Source: Phyto melanocephala
Lineage: Eukaryota; Arthropoda; Insecta; Diptera; Rhinophoridae
Length of the DNA: 64,000 bases
Direction of reading: 5' to 3'
NCBI GenBank assembly: GCA_941918925.1
Contig: OW799233.1
Span: 6,688,001-6,752,000, forward strand
Notes under the pieces: generated by a model
Told to the model about the DNA's origin: nothing
Seen by the model: the letters and a program-made list of their open reading frames with translations, nothing else
The model's database searches: none
Translations under genes and position numbers: made by a program
In this document: one piece after another, positions 48,671 to 59,534 of the stretch
Position numbering within the stretch: position 1 is the stretch's first letter
Layout of the letters: the number at the start of each line of letters is the position of its first letter

Positions 48671-50084
48671 CAAAAATAAAGGCTACAACAACAACGGCCA
48701 AAACAATCAACAAATTAAACAATATTTAAAACAGAAAATTGTAAAAAGTATTTCATAATTGCTTTGACAAAATAAAAACAAAATAAAAAATAATGAATAA
48801 ATAAAAAACACTACAAAAAACCAACAGGAGGACATAACATAACACAGAATATTAAACAATAACAACAAATACCAAAATAACACTATAAGACTTTACAGCT
48901 ATAAAACAAATAACAGCAACAACTTCACATAAGAGAATGAATTATCACACATAAAGGAAAGAAACAAAACAACAAGTTCTTCACATCCACATGGAAGTTG
49001 ATATAAAAGTTTTCTTGTGAAGAATGCCAGAGTTTTTTTTTTTTTTTTTGCTAAATTGTGGCGAACATTTTTTTACGAAAAAAAAAATTGACATACTGTT
49101 TACATTTATATTTGTTTAAATGTAGTCAGTACTACTTGTGTTTTATTCCGGTAATGTTTATGCATACTACTTTACTTGTTTCCTATAAAGGGTGCTTTTA
49201 TTAGAAGTGAAATGATTTAAACTGAGATATATTACACACCCAATTATTAATATTTAAGAAATTTTCTTAATTTCACAAAAACTCTAATTGCTGTTAATAA
49301 ATGATTTTTTGTATGTAATGAATGAAGCGCAAAAGTGAAATCTTTACAAACTCTTTAAAGTAGGGTAGGCAGCATAATACAACACTCTTTATGTTGCTTT
49401 CAAAATGATAAATTAACTCTAGTTTCGCAGTATAATCAAGCAGCATAAAAATAATAAAATGACATTAAATCGAACGAACTAGACTCCCTTTTCCATATCG
49501 CTAAAATTATGGTTCGTTAAAGGTTAACTTCAGTAGATTGATTGCACTGGACGCTATGTGGGACGTCCATATGAAACTATTTCTCTGCAATATGCCTGTG
49601 TACTGTTCACCACTGACTGCGACGAACTAGCAGTTATTTTTTAATACATAAAAAGGCAAACAAGAAAAAATGTTATGCGAATGTTTGGATGAAATAATGT
49701 TTAATTAATCTTGATCGCAATTAAGCGAAAGTTGAACCCAAAAATGTGCTGAAGGACGGCTAATAAAATACTAAAATAAAATTGTAGATTTGAAGCAGTG
49801 TACCTATAGTCTTATACAGGTTTTGATTTTTACATTTGCAACACATGAATCTTGAAAGACCCACTTAGTTTAAATATAATTAGTTTGAAAAAAAAATATT
49901 TCTTTTCCAGAGTATTAACAACGCTGCTGGTAAATTTTGAATAAAAATTGTGGTAATGACGTGAAAAAAGAATACAGGAAAAACAGATGTTGGTAAATTT
50001 CGTACTAACTCAATGATGCGTATTTGAAATAACAGGAAATCAATTAGAACAAATAATTCTATGTTTCAATTTTCAATATATTAC
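48671..50084. other. A/CAA-rich then AT-rich non-coding stretch
   Basis: The first 350 bp is purine- and CAA-rich on the plus strand. A poly-T run lies at 49034-49050. The rest has no recognisable feature. Confidence 0.45.
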
Positions 50085-50225
50085 TGAGTTACATAGTTGA
50101 TATTTACACACAACACCTGTAGTTCTGATCAAAAGAGTGCTGAAGATAAAACCGTGGATGGTTTCGAAAATGCATTCCACTCAGCTAGTATCGGATGACT
50201 AATTTTCCTTGATATTCTTGTCCCT
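50085..50225 (-). repeat. SINE-like repeat, copy C
   Basis: It shares GATCAAAAGAGTGCTGAAGA, GGATGGTTTCGAAAATGC and ATTCCACTCAGCTAGTATCG with the other copies. The A-box-like word reads TAGCTGAGTGG on the minus strand, still a perfect consensus match, and TTTTCGAAACC follows. The AT-rich side is not conserved. Confidence 0.55.
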
Positions 50226-50561
50226 ATCGCATAGAACTTATAGCCTAAAATTTAAAATTTAAATATAATACAAATAGAAAAAGTTCATTTAATTAAAATA
50301 CAAGTTTTTTAATTATCAAACTAAATTATTTAAAAAATTTATTTGACTTAAACATAAGCTTACTGGTATTCCTAAAAACTTTTATAAGCTGAGCGAGTAA
50401 TAAATTTTTTAAGTATATAATTGTTATCTATTCAATTTCAATATTGGACAATCAAAAGAAAAATCTCGTCAAACATCGTTCTTTAATAGATTAAGACTTA
50501 AAAAATATTTGAACAAAATATCAAGTTAATATCTTCATCTTCTTTATTTATATCAATAGTT
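50226..50561. other. AT-rich spacer
   Basis: Nothing is recognised. Confidence 0.5.
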
Positions 50562-50650
50562 GTTTTATTTATTAAGCTTGAGGTCAGTTTTTATAAAAAT
50601 AATTCAATTTTGTTCCAAAAGTACGCCACCTTGGGTAGCTTCTTCAGGCA
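50562..50650 (-). repeat. Penelope-like element end
   Basis: On the minus strand it reads GCCTGAAGAAGCTACCCAAG, GTGGCGTAC, then an AT tail with TATTTTTATAAAAACTGACC and TCAAGCTTAATAA. It is homologous to 12818-12900. GCTACC pairs with GGTGGC, as in the small stem of Penelope-like ends. No coding is seen. Confidence 0.4.
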
Positions 50651-51534
50651 AATTATTAACAATTAACAGTATGAAAATATAGAAATATTAATATATTCAT
50701 ATTGTTAATTGCTTTTAACTATTGATATTTGAACAAAGCATAATTGAAAATAACCTTAAAAACTTAATAAAACAAAATTTTTATTGAAAATATTTATGGG
50801 TCTATCTAGCAAGACCATATGTGTTATAAATAGGATTAGTGCAGTAAAATATTCGAATAACTTACCTTCAAAAGCCTTTCCAAGATTTCCCTTTTAAGTG
50901 TTTATAGCCAACTAAACTCTAAGGGGTCATCATAAATTTCAAGCTCCTAACTAAGTGCTAAATATGTTAATATAACGTTTCAAAGTAGAAAACATCTGGG
51001 CACGTTCATTCGTCAGACGAAGTGTTATGGAATCTCAGAACTTTCAAAGCAGTTTAATAGAAAATGTGTTTAACTTCATCCTGAAAAAAGTGCTTTTACT
51101 GAAAAAGAATAAGTATCACACAGCACTAACATAAAATATTACTATTTTTTTTTTGATAAAAAATTTAAAAATATTAGTTTAAGCAGAAAAGTTCTACAAA
51201 AATAAAAATTCAATTTGCATAAACACAACGCACGGTGCAAAATATCATACATTCACTGTTGGTCAGTCAACATTTCGTTGTATAATGACCTCACAGAAAA
51301 TAAAACAAATGATTATAAACATTGATTGTTATAAACAATTATCTGTTCTTATCGCTACCTAACTGGTGGCTAGAGCAGGACAATAATAGTGATAAAAATG
51401 AAAGATAATAACAAACAAAAGTAAAAGGGTTGCTGTTTGGTTAAAAAATTTCAAACTAACTCATTGTGGTAAAATATATGAAAAAGGAAAAACTAAAAAC
51501 TAGTTACCGAATTCAATTCACTTAAGTCTCGTGA
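50651..51534. other. Non-coding AT-rich stretch
   Basis: Nothing is recognised. Confidence 0.5.
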
Positions 51535-51745
51535 GTTAAATAGATGATATTTACAACCAACATGTAACCACCGATCAGAGAGTGCTGATGATGAAAGCGT
51601 AGCTGGTTTCGAAAATGCATTCCACTCGGCTTGTGTCGGTAAAAATATAATTTTTCAAGATTTATTCTTTCATTTATCACAATTTAAAAAAAATTCTTTG
51701 TAAAAATAAAGAATATTAAATATGAACTCAAGCCTGATACCGTTT
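51535..51745 (-). repeat. SINE-like repeat, copy D
   Basis: The copy closest to A: GTTAAATAGATGAT, TTACAACCAACATG, AACCACCGATCAGAGAGTGC, GTAGCTGGTTTCGAAAATGC, ATTCCACTCGGCTTGTGTCG and TGAACTCAAGCCTG. The minus-strand A-box-like word is AAGCCGAGTGG (51622-51632) and the B-box-like word TTTTCGAAACC (51605-51615). They are only about 7 bp apart, far closer than in tRNA genes. Confidence 0.6.
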
Positions 51746-52008
51746 TTGTAATTATTTAGTTTTGAATAAATGATTTAAAATAAAAAAAAAAAAAAAATTT
51801 GAATAAAATATTATTGTTTTTTTTAATTTTTTATTATGGTTTTTACATTTCTCTTTTGATTATGATTTTTCACATTTTTGTAGTTTTTTTCAGTCGGTTA
51901 TAGTTTTTTTCTCAATAACTTAATTCGATTGACTTTAAAAATTTATAGTCAATTGAGATTTTTTACGGTTTTTTACTTTTACTATTCTTTTTTCTAACAC
52001 AACATTAA

Positions 52009-52461
52009 GTGTATAACTTAAAATTATTTGATTTTGTTCAAAAACAAAATATAATTTATAAAAGCTTTACCTGCCATCTTAAATTTAAAAAAAAAACTTC
52101 CTCTCAAGCACGAGATTACTCAACAAAGCTTATAGTTAATGTCTTTAATCGCCTTCAACGTGTGAAAAATCGTTCCCGCAATAACACAGGTCAGTCAAGA
52201 AAGTTTTTATACCAATTAAAGAAAACTCAACAAAATCACAGGCAGATATTTAAGGTCTGTAATAGCAGATGTTTACATCTTATCTTTCTTGTCCACAATG
52301 TTCAAACTTGCATTGCTGTTTTTTTTCGTAATTGTAACAGCGATCATTTAAACATTGATAACTACCCCCTAGAGAATCTAAAAATCATATTTTTTCTTAC
52401 TGTGAATTGTACTAAAAATCTTTGTTACACATTAGTAAATCAATGCAAAAATAACTTCTAA
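52009..52461 (+). CDS. Unrecognised 150-codon open frame
   Basis: The longest open frame in the window. It starts at GTG and has no internal Met, so it is not a complete gene by itself. At this base composition I estimate a frame this long would arise by chance about once in many windows of this size. It may be an exon or a young transposon fragment. The region SSQARDYSTKLIVNVFNRLQ resembles in outline the SSQAREIIVNVFxxF start of some insect DDE-transposase helix-turn-helix domains, but the similarity does not continue. The remainder (LVNQCKNNF at the end) has Cys-rich, hydrophobic stretches without known motifs. It lies between SINE-like copy D and an INE copy. Confidence 0.2.
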   Translation: MYNLKLFDFVQKQNIIYKSFTCHLKFKKKTSSQARDYSTKLIVNVFNRLQRVKNRSRNNTGQSRKFLYQLKKTQQNHRQIFKVCNSRCLHLIFLVHNVQTCIAVFFRNCNSDHLNIDNYPLENLKIIFFLTVNCTKNLCYTLVNQCKNNF

Positions 52462-52657
52462 CTATTAAGTCGATTCGGATCTCTATCTAGTTCAGTGGAT
52501 GTTTCACATCACAACTTTGTTTTTGTCTTTTCAGGTATTATTTAAGTCTAATTATCATGGTTATTATCATTAGGATATCCCTTTAATTTTAATTTCACTT
52601 ATTTTACAAACGACAATGGCTTTCTTAAGTTTTCTTTCTTCGTTTTAACTTCCTCTT

Positions 52658-53462
52658 TTATACCCTTTATACGAGGGTAAAAGGGTATATATAAGTGCGG
52701 CAATGAGTTTGTAATTTAAAAAATATTAATTTTAGATCCAATAAAGTATGGAAATTCTGAATGCTTATAGATAGACGAATTAATTTTGTTAAGTGTGTAA
52801 GTTAAAATCAACTTTTTGAATCCACCACTACAGATTCTTATGTGATATCAATTTTTAAAGATATGCCTTCGAGAGCTTGGCTGTTGAAAATCAATTATGT
52901 GAGTATAGACAAGCTGAAATATTTGCGAAGGGACACAATTGTTTTCGGTTTTTTCCCCAACAAGGTCAGATTTTGCAGCTGCTATAGAACCTCTTGCATT
53001 GTTTGTAAAATATATATATCTAAAACACGTACCTTTGGCATAATTTTTACCAACCCAGAGATATTTGCGAAAAAATATGAAAAAAATGTCAACTTAAAGT
53101 TCAAATAATCGATTTCTTTAATAAGTTTTTGTCAGTTATCATTATTTCATGATGCTACAAACTGTATATCTGCAGCTTGGAGTTAAAAGGGCCAATGTCA
53201 AAATATTTAGTTTTGAGAAAATTTGAATTGAACTTTAACTTTTAAAGATGCTTTCATAGTGACATTGGCCAGCATTTTAACTATAAAACTGTTCTGGGTT
53301 AAGTATGACTTTAGCTGTTTTACCACAATGAAATAGAGCAAGAAAACAAATCTAATGCAACGATTAACTCAAAAGAGCAAAAAAGTGACAATGGCCCTTT
53401 TAGCTCCGAGCCACAGATACAAGGGTATATAAGATTTGGCACAACCGACTATATTGTTATTT
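52658..53462 (+). mobile_element. INE-like element split by a MITE
   Basis: Start TATACCCTTTATACGAGG facing AAAAGGGTATATATAAG; GATCCAATAAAGTATGG; TTAAAATCAACTTTTTGAAT. Right end AAGGGTATATAAGATTTGGC, then ACAACCGACTATATTG, a worn hairpin and terminus. The array is lost. A MITE occupies 53169-53417, just before the final GGGTATATAAG block. Removing it restores CATGATGCTACAAACTGTA...AAGGGTATATAAG, comparable with CATGACTACACGTTGTGAAG in other copies. Confidence 0.7.
53169..53417 (+). mobile_element. 249-bp TIR MITE, copy 2
   Basis: Left end TCTGCAGCTTGGAGTTAAAA then GGGCCAATGTCA; right end reversed TCTGTGGCTCGGAGCTAAAA then GGGCCATTGTCAC. Flanks are TATA (53165-53168) and TACA (53418-53421). 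The interior matches the 36.96 kb copy in the opposite direction. No coding. Confidence 0.8.
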
Positions 53463-54424
53463 TGTTCGCTTTCATACATTTGCTTCTTTGCTTCTTTCTT
53501 TTCGAAAGGAAGTGTCGTTGTGTGTGTAGGACTGTTTGTTTAACCATCCGACCATTGCTTCAGACATTTAATGTTGTTCTGGCTATTTAAACTTTTTCTT
53601 GCTATTTTTGTCGCTATTATTTGTTTTACGTCAGCGTACAGCTGTTGTATGCTTTTTCAACTTTTATTTTATTTTATTACCAGAAATTGTGTTTTATCTG
53701 CGTGTTATGACCCTTCTTATCCTAAATCATTTTTATTTTTCACATTTTTTTGTTTTGTTTTTTTTTGTGAAACCAATTTGTAGGTTTTTACCAAGTGTCA
53801 CAATAAAATACCAGAGGTTTAGGTATGAGTATAAAAATGTCAAAATGGTAGTTTGAAAATAACAAATAAATTTATTGACGCACAGACGTACATGACTAGG
53901 ACTCGGCCTTTTTGTACACATACAAATATTAATTTAACTGAGATTTATATATTTTTCTTAACATTTAGTTCATTTACTTCGTCTACAGTATCCTTTTTTT
54001 TTGTGTGTAATAAACCTTAACTTATACTTTAAATATTATTGTCTGTTTAAAACATTAAATTTGTTAAGTCACCTTATCTAAACAAAACTTTAAAAAATCT
54101 TAATGTTACTTTACGCTGTTGGAATTATTGTGGAAATTTTTGCCCAATTTAACCTTTAAATTTTGTTTTATATTAATATGTATTTAAAGTGTTTATTTTG
54201 ATCACATGTGATTAAGCAAAAAACTAATTGATAGACATTTAACGACATAATAAGTGATTTGATAATAATTGTATATAATAAGAGTAGTCCTAATAAGAAT
54301 TCACTAATAGTATTAAACGAAGTCACGGTTTATTTAATTGTTTAAATTATTTTATGGAATTGTAAAGAAAACGTATTTCGTTTAACTATGAAATGACAGA
54401 TAACCCCATGAAATTTCATGAAAT
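53463..54424. other. Non-coding AT-rich stretch
   Basis: Nothing is recognised. Overlapping 70-85 codon frames at 53571-53856 are Phe/Leu-rich by-products of T-rich DNA. Confidence 0.5.
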
Positions 54425-55075
54425 TTTTTCAAAACAAAAATATGTGTTTCAGTTCAGAATAGAGTTAATATGTTATTGTAACAAATGCCAGTCACTGCAA
54501 GTTCGGACACATCTTCAAAAAGTAGGGACTATTTTAGCCACTTAACCAAAACCTGCCACTATCTAGGCTTGTTGTTAGCGCTTGTGTTTCTCATAGATTG
54601 CATGACAATTTTTTAAGCAGCAAATTTTATATATGTTAACAAAGCCATTCAAACTGAAATCAGCTTCGCCAGAGAAGATGAATTTTTCATAAATTGTACG
54701 TTTATTTTACTATGCTCCTTTACCCATTGAACGAACTGTCGAATACCTATATGATCTGCTATTATGACCTCCTGAGTTAGTTTAGTTTTGTGAGGTCATT
54801 TGTCTAAATTCGCTTCAAAGTATTTCGTAAAATTTGAAGTTGCTGAAAACGATGCCGAATCGATGTTCTCGGCGACACTATAGTTCAAAACAGCAATGCT
54901 TTTCAAGCGACTGACCCTTACTTTCACGCAAATGAGTCCTTTTATCCATATCAACCTTAGTTTTTTCAATTTTATTTTATCAATCTTTGAATGGCTGACA
55001 CATTAGGTGCACTTTCTCTATTAAAAATTCTTTGAAATTCGCGAACGTTCTCAGCATAATTTTCAAACTTTGGTA
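54425..55075 (-). pseudogene. Mariner-type transposase pseudogene
   Basis: The longest transposase remnant. Minus-strand pieces in order: REFQRIFNRESAPNVSAIQR then LIK (HTH region; RxFxRxFNRxxxPxxxAIRRLVxKF); GQSLEK; SPRTSIRHRFQQLQILRNTL then KRI (SPxTSxRxRSQELGISRTSLxRIL); KTKLTQEVIIADHIGIRQF then VQWV (KIQLTQELKPNDHxxRxxFVxWV); KFIFSGEADFSLNGFVN (KIIFSDEAHFxLNGYVN); HAIYEKHKR; and DVSELAVTGICY. The first catalytic Asp reads Gly. Several stops and two or more frameshifts are present. The second and third catalytic blocks and both terminal repeats are not found. Confidence 0.8.
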
Positions 55076-56626
55076 AAACATTTTTTACAATTATAACTCT
55101 TTATTCTTTTATAAATCTTACAAAGGGTGTATTTTTTATGTAGATCACAGAAAAAAGTTTTTAATATCCTAGAAAAAAAGTAATTAGACAGATAATAACC
55201 AGTTCGTTCTATAGGGCATTTTGTGATCCTATTTTAGATATTTTTTACCATAATTTTAATAATTTTACTTTCTAAAACAATTCCTTTAGATAAAAGAAAC
55301 AAAAATCGATAATAGCTTGGTCTTATTGGCAACTTGCCTAGATGATTTTGAGAAAAAAACATGCATTTGAGAAAAGTTTCGTTTAATAAATTGAGTATTT
55401 AAGCGGTGTATGGCATGTGAAAATAAGATCAACACGTGTTCAGTTAATATATATTCCATCCAGTATCTATTAATGCTTGCCATATATGGTAACATTATTT
55501 CTAGCATCAGGTTTTAAAAAAGTGTCTTTTAGGCAAACCAAATATCAGTATTTTGTAGATGACTATATACTTTTGAAATTTTCTCACTTCAACGATCGAA
55601 GTAAGTCTAAACACTATGCAGAGTCTTGCATATATTGCACATGATATGAGTTCAGAACTGAATGATAATTTTTCAAAAAAAATAACAATGTTCAATCTTA
55701 AAACTTATTAAATAACTCTCACAAACGAACGCTATCGAAATTTTACTCAAAAGATTGGCTTCACTGTGCTTTTGATATAGAGATTCTAGTATTTAAGAGT
55801 TTTGAATTTTATATTCAAATGCCGTAATTTCGCTACTGTACAATTCAAATATAATTGCTGCAAGCAATGTTTATGTAAAAAACTGTATTTTAAAACAAAT
55901 TTTTTTTAAATAAAGTAGTCGAGATCGAAAAAATATTTTTTATTTTTTATTAAAATTAATTTAAAAAAATCAAAAAATTTTTTAGGAGCAAAAATCGAAT
56001 TTTCTTTATAAATGTTTTAAACTAAGAGTATACTATCCTAGCAAAAATAATTGAGCACTAGTTTAAAGTGAATAAGATTTCCAATGACCTATAAATCAAT
56101 AGTGCAATTGAATGCATTCTTCGTGCTTCCCCAAATGCAAAATAGTTTGCTATAAATATGTGCTTCCAAGTACTTGCAAATTCATGTAAATTATCTTAAA
56201 CAATTTATGTAAGCAAACACCTTTATTAATAAAACATAGTTTTTCCACCCACACCCTTATTGAAATGAAGTACAGTTATTATTTCACACAAATACTAAAA
56301 TCGTGCATGTGCTTGAACTATTTCATTCGGAGTTAAATCCTTGCGTATACTTTTTAACTTAGCTTGTCGCTCTTTTGCTGGGACTTTATAAATGTAAATG
56401 TAAATGTTATGCAAATAAAATAAGGAAATTTTTATTTAAATCATGTCGTTAAATTTATATGCCCCTATAAATGACAAATACATTTGATGAAATCTAACAA
56501 CATTTAAAAGATTTTTGATATCACTAACGAATATATTTTTTCAATCGTTTAAATCTATCTGCACTCATTCATCTTTCAAAATTTGTCCATCAAATATAAC
56601 TTCTTCCAAGCAATATGACCAACATA
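55076..56626. other. Non-coding AT-rich stretch
   Basis: An AAAGGGTGTATTTTTTATG word near 55122 resembles a mariner-type end, but no partner was found. Otherwise nothing is recognised. Confidence 0.45.
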
Positions 56627-57151
56627 AAGGGTCCGCCATCTAACGTTTTTTGTTCAACTAGTGCTTATTTCGTGAATGATAACACTAAGCTCATGTCTGA
56701 TTAGACAGATAATTAGTTGTATCCTTTCGCTAAACGAATATGGTTGTGTATACGATAAAACAACACTGGAAAATATTGCGACATTACTTTGGCCGATTTT
56801 GTCAAAATGAGATGAAGCTCATTTTGATCTTGGCGGGTATGTAAACAAGCAAAATTGTCGCATTTGGGGTACCTGCACGCAAAAAAGCCGATAAACCCAA
56901 AACGAGTCACTGTTCGGTGCGGATTTTGGTCCAGAGGCATAATTTGGCAATTTTTCCTCGAAAATGAGCAAGGAGTGGCCGTAGTCAATCACTATTGGGC
57001 CATGTTGAACGAATTTTTGTATACAAAAATTTAAGAGGAGGATTTTGGCAACATTTGGTTTCAACAGGACGGCGCTACGTGTGCCACACAGCCGAAGCTA
57101 CACTTTTTTTTATAGCATTTTCAAAAAAAAAAAGTTATTTGGCGGACCCTT
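56627..57151 (+). mobile_element. Mariner-type element, deleted copy with both ends
   Basis: The element starts AAGGGTCCGCCATCTAACG. The reverse of its right end is AAGGGTCCGCCAAATAACT, so the inverted repeats match at 22 of about 25 positions. TA flanks both sides (56625-56626, 57152-57153). Inside, the plus strand encodes DEAHFDLGGYVNKQNCRIWG, then frameshifted parts of the central DDE domain, and WFQQDGATC near 57053. These match the DEAHFxLxGYVNKQNCRIWG...FQQDGATCHTA core of insect mariner transposases, with the first two catalytic Asp still readable. The N-terminus and C-terminus are deleted. At 525 bp it is non-autonomous, with stops throughout. It is the only mariner copy here with intact ends. 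Confidence 0.88.
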
Positions 57152-59265
57152 TATTAAAATGTAATAATTATGTAAATATATAAATCAAAAAACCAGCATT
57201 ATATTCCTCAAAGCAGTCTTAAAGTGTTTATTGCAACTTTTTATCAGATGTTAAGTTGTAGACAAACGTGAGTTTTAGAAACCACGAATAACGACCACAA
57301 ACAAATACCACAAAACTCAAACAAAAAAAGCAAAACCAACAAAATTAACCCTGTAAATAATTGGTGAATTCGCAAGGTATTCTTAATGTCGTATTGTCAT
57401 AATGTCAAAGCTTTAAAAAATTGTATAACAGCTTAAAGTTTTTAAAATATACAATAAAATAATGTTTATGAATTTCAAAATTTTCCGGCAATTATGTTAT
57501 TATGACAATACAACTCTTTGGTACTTCTTGTAAATACACCAAGTGTAAGTACATAAATTTTATCCTAATCGTATAAGAAAGCAAATGGTAATGGGTTAAA
57601 TCAAAGAAAACAAAACGTTTACATTAAATTAATAGGGTCATTGAAAATTTTATTGTGTGTTCGTGTTAAACCCCACATCTACATGTTGGCATGCACATTA
57701 ATACACATACATGTATGCAACAAAATAATGTAGTACAAATTTCAAGTTCCTTTTACTTTGAGTGCAAGTTTTGCAAATAAAAAATAGTATCAAAACTAAC
57801 ATGTACACAACATGTACCTAACGTAATGCAATTTTTTTTGTTTAAATTGCTGTTACGAACGAAAGCAGCCATAGAAACACCCTCGATCAGTTTCTGGTTG
57901 TAATTTTATGTGCGCACCAGAGACTGACATTCTCTAAGTGAACAAAAATTTATATTAAGTAAATTTCATAATAACTTTCATATTTTTTTTAACAATTCAT
58001 ATGTTTACATATGTATCATCTATTGGGTGTTCGACTGCATTCGGTAAAAAATATTTTTTTATTTTTAATTTAACTGCTAGTTCTGGCATTGTTAGAAAAA
58101 TTCAACGCAATAAATAATTACAAAATATTGAAGATATAAGGGAGGGGATAAGCAAGTGAGAAAGGAAAATACAAATACAATATTTGCAATAAAATTGTAT
58201 AATTTCATTCAGCCGACTGTGCGGCACAACAATGCTCTCTTTATTGAACGATGTTTTATTGTTCAATTTACTGATCATAAACATGTATTTAAAGCATGAG
58301 TTTTAAAAAAAAATTTTTAAATGTGCCATCTTTGGAGTCCTAGAATTTCTCTTATAATTTTTTTTCTTTTTTTAAAAGTAGAAAAGTAAACAAGTAAATA
58401 AATAGTACGAAAATTTTACTTCTTGAATCGCCTACTACGAGCTTACTTGCATCCAAGAGCGCTTCTGAAAGTAATTTTTTTATGCTGTGTCCTACCTCAA
58501 AATTCCCTTTTTTTGAAATTAATAAGAAGGAATTTCATGCCTACCAGAAACAGCTTAATCATTCTTTCTCGTTACGCGCTTCTATAAAAAGTAGCAGCCC
58601 GTAAGGGAGAAATATGCGAAATCCCCTACTGAAATAAAATTTTCTACCCTTCTCTACTGCTGCAATAACGAGCACTACAGACAACATACTTTGCTGTGCT
58701 TTCGTATGCAAACAATTTAAGCATTTCCATGGATGTAATTTGGTAAAGGAAAAAAGCCTGCACTGCTTTCAAAATTCGAAAATAGTTTGAGGTTTTTTCA
58801 TATAAAATTCATTTTTTTCTGATTCTAAACTTTATGTTCGTTTACTTAACGTTTTCCTTAGGCATTCTTTGGCCCTCCATAATTTCGTGACGTTTGCAGT
58901 TTCAGTTATAAAGAGAGTACGGCCAGGTGTGTGTGAGGCCTAGGAATATAAATTTTCATTTTTCTTTTGTTTATTGTCGCGCCCATACTTACCTCGTTAA
59001 AGCTTGTTTGTTTTTTTGTTTCCAAATTGTATACAATAAAGCCTTCATTTTTTGACTATGAAGATTCCGATGAGCAATTTTAAAAGACCGTTTCATTTAA
59101 AAAACAAACAAGCGGCATTTTTATGGAACACTAAAAATGTTTTATCTGTTTTGTCTATACTATGAAAAGAAATCGCACACACTCTTAAAATAGAGGAATA
59201 ACGGGTTGGAGTGTCCATCAAAAATACATGTCAAAACATTCTACCATAAGTCCCGAACATACCAC
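57152..59265. other. Non-coding stretch
   Basis: An imperfect stem TCAGTTTCTGGT/ACCAGAGACTGA lies at about 57886-57931. TATAAAAAG (58573) and TATAAAG (58908) lie in locally less AT-rich DNA (58430-58720, 58860-59000), but no transcript features can be added. Confidence 0.45.
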
Positions 59266-59532
59266 AGTTCACCTTGTACGCCAATAATTTGATGAATTCT
59301 TGAACTCAAAGCCAACATTGTTGCAGAAGTTCAAGTATTACAGCCACAAATTTTGAAAGGCTTTGCAAAACCTGCTTTAAAATGAGCTCATCATAACGAA
59401 ACACTGCCTTCCGCACCTTAGTGTAAAAAATGCCCTTTTTGTATATATTATCATCTGGAGAAAAAATAAAAAAATATATACAAAAAAACTAATTAAAATT
59501 TAAATCGACGTGATGCCTTTTGATTCACCCTG
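59266..59532 (+). pseudogene. Mariner-type 3' end with terminal repeat
   Basis: The frame LELKANIVAEVQVLQPQILK near 59304 matches the IDELKxNIxxxIxxIxPxxL segment of the transposase C-terminus; a shifted frame gives NELITKH-like remains of the final helix. About 120 bp of AT-rich 3' UTR follows, ending in GTGATGCCTTTTGATTCACC and CTG, flanked by TA (59533-59534). TACAGGGTGANTCAAAA is a common mariner-type terminus. No partner end was found upstream, so the left part is lost. Confidence 0.55.
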
Positions 59533-59534
59533 TA

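Noticed and set aside
55120..55140. AAAGGGTGTATTTTTTATG as a mariner terminal repeat for the 54.4-55.1 kb remnant
   Set aside because: It points away from that remnant, and no partner repeat or TA-flanked right end was found.
57886..57931. 12-bp imperfect stem as a microRNA precursor
   Set aside because: The stem is too short and the loop lacks the extended pairing of a precursor.
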